Positions 21,601 to 31,300 of a stretch of DNA of 64,000 bases are shown here, one piece after another (the first letter of the stretch is position 1; every line of letters starts with the position of its first letter). The DNA is from Strongylocentrotus purpuratus. Lineage: Eukaryota; Echinodermata; Echinoidea; Camarodonta; Strongylocentrotidae. The stretch spans positions 124,001-188,000 of the forward strand of contig NW_022145549.1 of the NCBI RefSeq assembly GCF_000002235.5, in the 5' to 3' direction. The notes beneath the pieces are model-generated. The model saw nothing but the letters and a program-made list of their open reading frames with translations. It did not search any database and had not been told where the DNA came from. Made by a program: the position numbers and the translations under genes.

Positions 21601-24600
21601 AGCGTTAGAACCTGACGGATACCGGCGCTATATAAATAACCATATTATTTATTTATTTATTAAAATAGTGAAAAAACAGTACAGAATATATGTTTTTTGA
21701 CTATTTTCAACTCTTAATATATTTTTAATGGGGGTACATGGCGCTGTTATAGGAGTAGATTTTGTTCAGAAAGTATCTAAATAAAAAGTGGAAAGAAATT
21801 AAAGGAAGAAAAAAATTGCAAGTGATATCTGGAACATAAATTTAATTTATCAAAATAATTAGACAATATGTTTAATAGTTGAATGTACTATTTTGATAAT
21901 TTGTGTTTAGGTTGATATCAATACAGTTTGGAGGAGGAAAGTCATGTCAGAAAAGCTTAGGAAAAGCCTTTCTATGGGGTCAGAGGTGAAAGGGGAGAGA
22001 CGTATCTACATCAAATTTCCAGAGGCCAGTGACCATAATGGGCATCAAATCAACTTTGTAAGTGAACATGTACAGTTTACTAATGGCTTGTTCAGATACT
22101 TGTTATGTATTTTGTTTTGCTAATTACAGAAGGGTGTCATGATTAGGTACATGTATTCATGGCAATGTTCCTGTGGCTCAGTGAAATGGGCCAGTGATTC
22201 TGTATGACATGCTTTTCAAAATAGTTGCAAGCATGAAAATAGGACTGCAAATCGAGGGGTCAGTGACGCAAAGACGCAACTCCTTTTTGGCCATTTTAGG
22301 AAAAAGTGGTTTACGTGTCACTGAGCGCTTGGGCCTTAAGGAGTTAAGTCTATGTTTCACTAGTCATTGACTTCAATGGGGTGTTGGGTGGAGTTTAGTC
22401 TTTGTATTTCCTGGAAAGCCCACATTTTCTGAGCATATTGATATTAAATGCTCATTTTGGCAACGTATGGAGTTGTGTCTCTGTGTCACTGAACCCTCGA
22501 AATGTACTTGGGCCGATTATTTCTGGTACCAAAGTGAAAAAAATAATAAAGTAGATCGGAGATGAAGGTTGCAAATTTTATATTAAACAAATGTACGTGG
22601 TTTTATATTGTGCTTGATGAACCGGTATTGAAGGTTTGGTTTCTTTTGAGAGATAGATGGAATGCATGAATGATATTGACACATGCATGTGTCAGCTGTT
22701 GTACATGGACTTTTGAATGACTTCTATACTGTTTGTATGTTCAGGATGTCGCAGAGGACAGTGTACTTCACCGACCAGACTCGGAACGTATAGCCCTAAG
22801 AATCATGGGTGATCTGCATGGAGCTACCGATGGGTCTGGAAGTAGATCAGAGATACATAGCGACAAAGATCAGCATCAGGAGCCTCAGGAGACACCAATT
22901 AATATTGAGTTTGCTGAGCAAGATCTAGGACATCAAGCACATCTAGCACTTTCCAGGTATGTACAGTCAAACCTGTCTATAGCGACCACCCAAGGGAAAC
23001 ACAAAAAGTGGCCTTTGTAGACAGGTGGTCTTTGTAGACAGGTTCCATTAGTAAATGATTCAATGAGAAACCATTTTCATCGGAAACAAAAAATGTGGCC
23101 TTCATATAGACAGGTGGTCGTTGTAGACAGGTAGTCATTAAAGCAGGTTTGACTGTACAACGTTCCTCAGGTATTACGTGGTCAAAATAAATGAAAAGTG
23201 CAAGAGCCGAAAAGCAAAATGAATGCAGAGCAGATGAACACAAAAAGTAGTAGTAACCTCCTTTCCTGGGGATAACTTGTTTGTTGACTTGATTTTATAA
23301 TAATTTTTTTCGCGATTGATCGCTACGATCACCATGTGCAGTCAATCGCAAAAATCAGTTGTATATTCAATTGGTATAAAGCTCTATGTTAGTTATTGGA
23401 CCCAGGTTGGTTTATTATTATCGTTGTAGATTGTTAATGTACATGGGGCTACTTCTAAAACTTACCTGTTTTTATTCATCTGTTTCAGGCAATCACCAGA
23501 AACATCAAGACAGAAAATAGATTCACTTCCATCAAGTCAGACCAGAGGTGATACACACCAAAGGATTCAATACGGAAGACAGATGATAGATTCACCTCAA
23601 TCTAATCAGACTAGCAATGATATAAACCAAGCTATTCAATGCAGGAGACAGATGATAGATTCACCTCAATCTAATCAGACTAGCGGTGATACAAACCAAG
23701 CTATTCAATGCAGGAGACTACTTGATCAGCTGACCGAAGAGACCTTTAGCATTCAAGATTCATCCATCTTAGATGCTCTGCATCAGCAACTCGAGGGTGC
23801 TCTCCGGAATGTACAGAGAGCGAAACAGAAAAGGGTTGGGATCCCATCCAGACAGTCCTGTACAGATACTATGACACCAAGGCCACAAAGGAGAGAACCT
23901 TCGGATAGATGCACCTCCTGTACAGATACTATGACGCCAAAGCCACAGATGAGAGAACCTTCAGATAGATGCACCTCCTGTACAGATACTATGACGCCAA
24001 AGCCACAGACGGGAGAACCTTTAGATAGATTCACCTCCTGTACAGATACTATGACGCCAAAGCCACAGACGGGAGAACCTTCAGATAGATCTGAAGGCAA
24101 CAAAGAACCTGTGAAGATACTCCCTGATACAACCAAGAGGAGTTGTTCATGCAAGGAAAGAAGCTGCAGGGTTTGTTCCACTGCAAAGAGAGCTGAGATC
24201 ACCGAGGTTATCTGTGATGAACTAGGTTCAAACCAGACTGTGAGTAGCCGGATTATCAGGGAAGCACAGGCATTAATTCTTGACATGTTCCCTCTTCTGC
24301 ATGGCTTTGAAGAAGTGACACTAGGTCAGCACCTTCTCTTCTCAGCAGCCCAGGGGGAGTTTGGACAGCTGATGCATGATGGGAAGGACCACTGGGTTTT
24401 TGTGACGTCTATTTCCTGTGATCCTGGGATGGTGAAGTACTATGATAGTATGGGTGCAGGAACGATTCCAGACATCATACGCAAGCAGATTGCATGTATT
24501 GTATGTTCACAGGACACCCAAATCTCAGTGGAAATCCAACCAGTTCAGCTTTCCAAGAATACAACTGATTGTGGTCTCTTTGCATTAGCCTTTGCCGCAA

Positions 24601-24989
24601 GTGTCCTCCATTCTGAAGATCCAGGATTGGTATGTTATGACATCACCTCCATGAGACGTCATCTGTATCAGTGCTTCAAGAAGCATTGTCTCAAACCTTT
24701 CCCAAAGACCAGTCAAACAGTTGAACGTACAGCCAAGAGGATGGTCAGCGTGGATGTGTTCTGCCTGTGTAGGATGCCATGGAATGCTATTACACATGAA
24801 TCGAAGATGAAGATGGCACAATGTAGTATGTGTGGGGAATGGTGGCATTCCAATTGCTGTGGCATTCCCGATTCTACCCAAAGACCTACATGGAAGTGCC
24901 CTAGATGTGAAGATGTTCATTCTGCTGTATCTGCCCTCAACTCTCTGCAATCAGTAGTCTTCCCAAATGAAAACACATCTCACAGCTGA
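18603..24989 (+). CDS. CARF-like / Ulp1-type (C48) protease / PHD-finger protein, 5' end not found
   Basis: Six exons join in frame with GT/AG borders: 18603-18749, 19340-19506, 20586-20693, 21911-22057, 22745-22956 and 23489-24989 (stop TGA), giving about 760 residues. Exons 1-5 resemble the ALS2CR8/CARF (calcium-responsive transcription factor) family, with the blocks DCQYGKDRH, VDCPAQIALRDILKFP and RRIYIKFPEASDHNGH. The last exon carries two sets of coding repeats, then a Ulp1/SENP-like core with His (24390-24392, in KDHWVF), Asp (24444-24446, in YYDSMG), Gln (24546-24548) and Cys (24570-24572, in TTDCGLF). A Cys4-His-Cys3 PHD finger follows (about 24760-24945). The protease triad looks intact, so cleavage of ubiquitin-like conjugates is plausible, and nuclear/chromatin action is inferred from the PHD finger. 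The substrate is unknown. The first visible codon is split by a phase-1 intron and no upstream coding exon was found. It could be a host gene or a domesticated transposon-encoded protein. Confidence 0.82.
18750..19339 (+). other. intron 1 (as seen) of the C48/PHD gene
   Basis: GTAAGA donor and TTCTTTCAG acceptor. The 590-nt body shows no repeat I recognise. Confidence 0.7.
19867..20535 (+). mobile_element. family E element interrupted by a nested MITE
   Basis: Left part 19867-20125 and right part 20456-20535 together match the copies at 39.7-40.5 kb and 49.99-50.31 kb. The right end reads GTCCCT then TTTAA, agreeing with the TTAA-flanked ends of other copies. It lies inside an intron of the C48/PHD gene. 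Confidence 0.75.
20126..20450. mobile_element. 325-bp MITE nested in family E
   Basis: Starts GGTGGTATTC and ends GAATACCACC, flanked by the direct 5-bp repeat CATGG (20121-20125 and 20451-20455). The uninterrupted site is visible at about 50206. Confidence 0.85.
21010..21395 (-). mobile_element. near full-length tRNA-derived SINE
   Basis: Read on the minus strand: a tRNA-like head (GTGGACGAGTGGATATGTC; GGTTCAAGTCCAACC), the words AATGGGTACCCAGTAGG and GGCTGGAATGCTACCCAGG, then GACCGGGGTAATAATATG and an AAT-repeat tail (21012-21035). Sits in a C48/PHD gene intron. Confidence 0.75.
21560..21665 (+). mobile_element. SINE 3' end fragment
   Basis: Contains GTGTAAAGCGCCATGAGCG and GGCGCTATATAAATAACC followed by (TTTA)n, the tail shared by the SINEs of this window. 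Confidence 0.65.
22252..22500. mobile_element. 249-bp MITE with TCGAGGGGTCAGTGACGC end
   Basis: Inverted ends TCGAGGGGTCAGTGACGCAA and its partner ending CACTGAACCCTCGA. A second copy is at 28055-28303, just before the first WDR77 exon found. Confidence 0.8.
22962..23159. mobile_element. TA-flanked MITE, TACAGTCAAACCTG family
   Basis: Starts TACAGTCAAACCTGTCTATA and ends CAGGTTTGACTGTA. It begins five bases into an intron of the C48/PHD gene (donor at 22957). Another copy is at 25657-25810. The sequence type is typical of Tc1/mariner-related MITEs (inference). Confidence 0.8.
23514..23720 (+). repeat. three 69-bp coding repeats in the C48/PHD gene
   Basis: Three head-to-tail 23-codon units begin at 23514, 23583 and 23652. 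Units two and three are nearly identical (core IDSPQSNQTS, ending NQAIQCRR); the first is more diverged (IDSLPSSQTRGD). The period is a multiple of three, so the frame is kept. The segment is polar, Gln/Ser/Thr-rich and probably disordered, acting as a linker between the CARF-like part and the protease. Confidence 0.9.
23856..24095 (+). repeat. four 60-bp coding repeats in the C48/PHD gene
   Basis: Four consecutive 20-codon units have the consensus SCTDTMTPKPQTGEPSDR plus two residues. The frame is kept and unit-to-unit changes are few, which suggests recent expansion or homogenisation. The unit is rich in Thr, Pro and Ser with one Cys, so a flexible linker is likely. Confidence 0.92.
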
Positions 24990-26142
24990 CTAATGTTGTG
25001 ATTCACCCTACAGCCTGGACGATGTTAGCCAGTAGAGGGCCACCCCTCATAGCACATGGCACTGAGGTCAGCACATGCGCAGATACAATACCGGGGAGGG
25101 TGATGAGACAAAGTTTCTTCTATCTTCCATAGAGAATGTACAGCAGTGTCAACAAATTCCTGATTTTACCTCAATATTGTTCAGGTTTCAGGATCTTCCC
25201 TGATGATTTCATATGATCTAAGTAGGCACCATCATAATCTGTCGCTTATATTTTATTGGTTCTGAAACTCTAACTTCTATCAGACTTTCCCGTTTTCTAC
25301 CCATTATATTTGTATGGGACCCGGAAGTGCCTTTGCCACATATACCCATAGTGAGTGCTGCCCTCTATGACCAAATACCGTAGTGGAGATAGCGAGAATA
25401 ACCATTTTAGAAATCAATATTGTATTAGTTCTGTCAGGGAAAAAAATACTCTAAACATTTTGGGGGCTACTGTTTAAGCTTGCTTGCATGGAAATAACGC
25501 TCTTTAATTTGTTTTGCATTGAACTCTTTTATGACTTTTGGGGGCTCTTTTTAGCATTTTGGGGGCTAATTTGCCCGGAGCACCCGTGTATTTTTTGCAC
25601 TGAGTTCTGTAGCTCGTAATCCACAATCCTGGTCTGGTCTGGCTTGATAAAAAAAGTCAAACCTGCTTTAGTGACCACCTGTCTACAAAGACCACATTTG
25701 TTGTTTAACTTACAAATGTTTTCTCGTTGAAACATGTACTAAAGGAATCTGTCTACAAGACCACTTTTTCCGTTTCCCTTGGGCGGTCGCTATAGACAGG
25801 TTTGACTGTATCTGCTATTAAATCAAATGAACGAATGAACTGAATGTAGACGGAGGCATATTAGAGACGCAGTTGCATTCATTCTGTTGTTTCTCGAATA
25901 AAGGAAACAAATGTAGTTTCTGTAGCTTTTGTGCATAGTTTTCATAATTAACCTGAATACTAAAACTGAAGCAAATCAATCAATTCCATTTTATTTTAAT
26001 TTGTATGTGTTTTTAAAAATATTTTGCATACATGTACATACAATTTGAGTGTGCATTTTTTCCCCTCGTTATGTACTGTACATGCATGCGTTATGTTTGA
26101 GATATGCTCTCTAATGCTTTTGTCTTGGTCAATAAAACAGTT
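24990..26142 (+). other. 3' flank of the C48/PHD gene with two repeats
   Basis: Probably 3' UTR and downstream sequence. It contains a family J repeat (25430-25605), a TACAGTCAAACC-type MITE (25657-25810) and two AATAAA hexamers. No further exon recognised. Confidence 0.5.
25897..25902 (+). promoter_or_regulatory. candidate poly(A) signal for the C48/PHD gene
   Basis: AATAAA lies about 0.9 kb after the stop at 24989; a second lies at 26131-26136. The intervening repeats (25430-25605, 25657-25810) would then fall in the 3' UTR. No transcript evidence is available, so the choice is tentative. Confidence 0.3.
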
Positions 26143-26430
26143 GACAATAATAATAATATTAATGGGCATTTCTATAGCGCCATCTATCTAGAAATTCTAT
26201 ATCTGCATTTATTATTACCCCGGCTTTAGCCTAGCTGCCATTACAGCGCTCCAGCATTTCAAGTGGTACTAATTTCAAGGAATTAATTCCTGCCAGGTAC
26301 CCATTTACATCACCTGGGTTGAGTGTTGCAAACGTAGATATCGTAATATCTTGCCAAAGGACATTAGTGCCGCAGCAGGACTCATGTGATCGACAGTCCG
26401 GTGACGTATCCACTCGACTACGACACCTCT
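26143..26430 (-). mobile_element. tRNA-derived SINE, minus strand
   Basis: AAT-repeat tail at 26146-26160, body words TTACCCCGGC and CAGGTACCCATTTACATC, and a tRNA-like head inverted near 26360-26425 (CGGACTGTCGATC...; GTCGAGTGGATACGTCACCG). Parts of the head are deleted. Confidence 0.65.
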
Positions 26431-27199
26431 GCAATTAAATGTACTTGAATTACTTGTACATAAAATTACCACAAAACCTTAATTTCTCAATTACCAGACA
26501 TCTATAATTTCTATTTCTTCTGGTTCACAAGATTCATAAAGTCACTTTTTTCAAGGTGACATTTAGTTTCAAACACTCAAAATCCCCTGGAAATATTGAT
26601 ATGGACGAAAACATACTTTATTTGAGTTTTGAGGAGAAGAGGAAAGAAGTACCTCTGACAGCAACAATGCAGTTTTGACAGATCTCTAGACTATAGATCT
26701 ATTTTATAACTTTCAAATAGCGAGTGGATATAATATAACGTTGATGAAACGTTATACAGTGTAGTATATGGTAGGCCTGTCTGCATGTGCATTACGCGTA
26801 CGTACATTCGAACGTGCAACCTGCCTGCATTGTATCACATCTATAGCGCAGCTTGCTTGTGGTAGCCAGCCGAGACTGGCGCTCGGGCAAACCATGTAAT
26901 ATGAAAACCAGACTGATCTAAGTCTTCTCTCGGTTTCCCCTTTCCCCATTTATCTGGTACTATAAGACTTTAGTTATCAAAAATCTAAATTAATCAGCTT
27001 AATCAGACATGGCTTGTTTACCACAATATACTTTAACAAACAAGTTAAGGAATTGAGCAGGATCAATGCTTTTATGAGCAGAATCACTGAGTTTAACAGG
27101 TTATCCTGCTCGTATTTCACATTAAAAAAAAAATATTTTGTGCTTTTTTCTCTTTATTTTTATGATATTTCCTATAAGAAAAAATTAAAGACCGTCAAT
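26431..27199. other. no gene seen
   Basis: Searched for the missing first exon of WDR77 (a short frame ending in G before a phase-1 donor). No convincing candidate. No repeat boundary recognised. Confidence 0.45.
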
Positions 27200-27378
27200 A
27201 TTACTGGGCCAGATGGGATTAGACCCCCCAGCCAGTTCACTAACAGGTGGCTATCTCATCAACTCAGCTCTCAACTAACATAAGAAAAAGAGGATCATGG
27301 GGGACCAACAGGCACCGATTGGGGACGTGTTCTATATAGAGGGAGCAAGTAGCTACAAGTAGGACAGTGGGGCTTTAA
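27200..27378 (+). mobile_element. TTAA-type MITE, 'AGCCC' family, left end lost
   Basis: Contains GGATTAGACC, CATAAGAAAAAGAGGATCAT and the right end GTGGGGCT followed by TTAA. Confidence 0.7.
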
Positions 27379-27473
27379 GACCACCCGGTATAAATGTATT
27401 TGTTCTATTTCTTGAGAAAAAAAAAATGGAAAATAGACAAACAACATATCTCTAGGGTAAGGATAATGGATTT

Positions 27474-28015
27474 GGAACAAGAGATAAGATGAAAAATATA
27501 TTCAGAGTTGAAAGTAGTATTGTATTTTATTTTGACTACTGGTAGGGTATACTGTACCAACCAATACTTTTTGATTCTAGTCTATTTTAAACATTTCTGT
27601 GTACGTGTATGGATGGCATGTTATGTTTCTGGAAAATGGACAAACGGCATATTTTTTGGATAAGGAATTGGAACAAGAGATAAGATGAAAAATATATTCA
27701 GAGTTGAAAGTAGTACCGGAATTGTATTTTATTTTGACTACTGGTAGGGTATACCGTACCAACCAATACTTTTTGATTCTAGTCTATTTTAAACATTTCT
27801 GTGTACGTGTATGGATGGCATGTTATGTTTCTGGAAAATGGACAAACAGCATATTTTTGGGATAAGGAATTGGAACAAGAGATAAGATGAAAAATATATT
27901 CAGATTTGAAAATAGTATTATTTTATTTTATTTTGACTACTGGTAGGGTATACAAACCAATAAATTTTTATTCTAGTTTATTTTAAACATTTTTCTGTGC
28001 ATGTGTATACATGTA
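27474..28015 (+). repeat. about 2.8 tandem copies of a ~197 bp unit
   Basis: TTGGAACAAGAGATAAGATG recurs at about 27472, 27668 and 27868, followed each time by TACTGGTAGGGTATAC and TTTTAAACATTT. Copies differ by a few small insertions. Immediately followed by the second 249-bp MITE. Confidence 0.85.
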
Positions 28016-28054
28016 GATGGCATTTCATGCTTCAGTTCAAGCCTAGAATATATG

Positions 28055-28303
28055 GAGCGGTCAGTGGCATCAAAGACGTAACTCCATTGTGGCCATTTTG
28101 AGAAAAAGTGGTTTAAAGTCACTGAGCACTTGGGCCTTAAGGAGTTAAGTCTATCTTTCACTAGCCATTGACTTCAATGGGGGTGTTAGGTAGAGTTAAG
28201 TCTTTCTGTTTCCTGGAAAGCCCACACTTTTCTGAACATTTTGATATCAAATACTCATTTTGGCAAAATATGGAGTTACGTCTTTGTGTCACTGAACCCT
28301 CGA
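28055..28303. mobile_element. second copy of the TCGAGGG(G)TCAGTG MITE
   Basis: Matches 22252-22500 over its length (GGGCCTTAAGGAGTTAAGTC, CATTGACTTCAATGGG, CACTGAACCCTCGA). Ends 85 bp before the WDR77 exon at 28388. Confidence 0.8.
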
Positions 28304-28387
28304 TTGAACTTGTAAGGCACGAACATTTGTTTCCTCTCATGTACAGGGATAGTTATAATTAACTGGAAGGATTTGTTTTCTTTGTAG

Positions 28388-31300
28388 ATGGTTCGGTGAT
28401 CTTAGCTGCATCTGGACTAACTGGGAGACTTTGGACGGGTTCTCTATGGTACTATGAAGATTCTACGAGTGCTCCAGATGTAAATAGATGCAGTGCAGGC
28501 GTGCGTACAGAAGCAGGGATCACAGACGTGGAATGGATAGATGAAAACAGACTAGCTATTGGATCTGATACAGGTACATGCATGCATGGTGTATGGTGTA
28601 TGTGTGGTGTATGGTATGGTAATGCACGCTGCGTGTAAATGAAATTCAATACATGTTTATGAGAAGTCGCACCATGCACTGCACAGTCTTGTTTCGAGGC
28701 CACTGCTGCTACAATCATCTGTGTGCACATGTTATTACTTATGAAGGTTGCAGGTTTACAGTGTTATCGCCTTGCTAGTAAGATTGTCGACCCATTTTAT
28801 AAAACAATAATACACAGGTTTTCGTTTGTGACGTTATGGCGATGCAGCGCTAATCAGGTATTCACAATGGCACAAAATACACTCGGCTATGCCTCGTGAA
28901 TGTTATTGCACCATAGTGAATACCCTCATGCGCTGCATCGACCATAACGGGGAAAAAATTAATATTTATTTTTCAGGGGCTACTTTTCAAGCTTGCCTGC
29001 ATAAAAATAACACTCTAAAATTTGTTTTGCATTGAACTCCATGCACATTTAAAGGGGCTCTTTTGGGCATTTCGGGGGCAAATTCGCCCTGAGCCCCCGT
29101 GTATTTGTTTCACTGGACCATTACACACTCACACCTGTGTATTATTTGTATAAAACTGTATTTATAAAATGTGATAGTGAAAAGATGATTGTTGCCAATT
29201 TGGAAAGGGAATACTGATTCATTTAACTTTTATTATGATAATATTAATTTCTTTTTCTTAAGGTGCAATTGAGATTTGGCAGCTGGAGAGCAACGCTTTC
29301 CGCAATTTGTTCTATCTGTACGAGCACGACAGTGCAGTGAACTCTGTCAGTGTGAACTCTAACAAGACTAGGGTCATCAGCGGTTCATCCGACAGACTGT
29401 GAGTATGCATGATTACACAACAGGGACCCGTTTCACAAAGCCTTTTTCAATGACAAATAAGAAAGATCAGTGACAAATCTGCTGATAATCAATCAGAAGC
29501 AAGGATTTCAGTAGCTTATAACACAAACTGTCATTTGTCACTGATGACAAGTTTTGTGAAACACCCCCCTGCTCTCTATTCTGCTAATCTACTCAAACAC
29601 ACCTCAAGATCTAAAATCAGTTTTTAGGCGAAGACAGAGAGCTGACCAAATGAACATGCCGCTAGACCAACTCACATGTATCTCAAATATGTATTTTAAT
29701 AGCCTCATTTCATGGACTCTTTGAGCCATGACCTTCAAACTTGGTACTACTATCTATAACATCTTATATAGGGAGATGAAATGAAGATCTTGAGGGAAAC
29801 CTTCTTCTTAAAGAGAAGGTTGAGTTCTGGGAAGAGGTGAAAAATAATTTGTAAGCATAAGCAAGTGTGGAAGAACATCAGTTAAAACATGCTTCCCGAA
29901 AAGCATGGCTCTTCATATGACTTCATATTCTAAATATGTCATGTAACATCATAAAAATTGGGACAGATTTGTACGCCACGTGTTCGTGTAGTCCCATATA
30001 CATCTTTCTGTGTACAATGCTTGTAACATTACCAAGACTTGGCCAAATTTTTTATCATTTTGATGATCCAAGAACCTTGCAGTACACACCAATACTTATA
30101 CGCTAGATGATCAACCTTTTCTGATCGATTCCACAACGTTTCTTTCACAATGCAATCGCATGACCATAACTGGTCTTTATCTTTAATACAGGATCAAGCT
30201 ATGGGATCTAGCTACACAGCGCTCTATTGGTACTCTCAATGTTCACACAGCGAAGGTAGAACAGCTGGCGTGTAGTCCCAACGAACTAGAAGTCTTTGTT
30301 TCATGCTCCCAGGTAATCACACTTTGAATATGATGGACAAAGAAAGAGGACAAAATATACAGTTCCTCATTCTACCCTCAACAAATGCTGTGGTATACAA
30401 AGGAACATCACTTCACTGCTATTATGTAAAAACAGGTGAATATGCATGTGACACCTGTTCTCCACATTTTTACATAATAGCAGTGAAGGGATGTTCCTTT
30501 GTCTACCACAACAATTGTTGAGGGTAGAATGAGGAACTGTATATTTTGTCTGTCATGTTCATAGTGTCACACGTGTCATGCTCACCAGGTCAAGAGAACT
30601 GGACCCTGTTTCATAAAACTTGCTATCAATAACAAGTTACAAGCTACTGTTATAAGCTACTGAAATCATGGCATCTGATTGGCTGAGAGCAAATTTGTCA
30701 TAGAAATTTAGCATTTGTTATTGATCAAAAGTTTTATGAAACGGGCCCCAGTACATTTGTATTTTAATCATTCAGATACAAATTGCATGTGTAACGTGTT
30801 GTATGGCAAACCCTAGTGTTTTTCCTACCTAGCAACAACTACTATATTTACTGTATGCATTATGCAATTCATATTGTGACTATTATTCATGGCCTTGAAA
30901 CAAAGAACAATATGCAAAGATAATAATACATGAGATTTGATTAAGCGCTATTATCCATTCTAATTAAATGCTCAAGGCGCTTCATATTATTAGGGAACAC
31001 ACATTACATCTTGAAAAAGGAATCGTGTACAATTACATAAGAAAGAAAAAATATAAACTGAACGAATGAATGAATGAAAATTCATTAAATTTGGTTACAT
31101 GACAAAAATGACCTATTGAACAATTTTGTTTTGACCTCTAGCAGTTCAGGGGGGTGTTTCACAAAGATCCTAAGTTGAACTTATCTCTAAGTTGGACTTA
31201 AAAAGTATGGACAGCCATTGGAGCCTTAAAATGAAATATATTCAAAAGCAAAAATTGGAGGATTTCAGACTTTTCATCAATTCCACATCAAGAACATGAA

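Noticed and set aside
23783-24286. 167-residue antisense frame with repeats
   Set aside because: It is the mirror of the 60-bp coding repeats of the plus-strand exon.
28452-28730. Antisense frame over a WDR77 exon
   Set aside because: Shadow of the plus-strand exon; no independent support.
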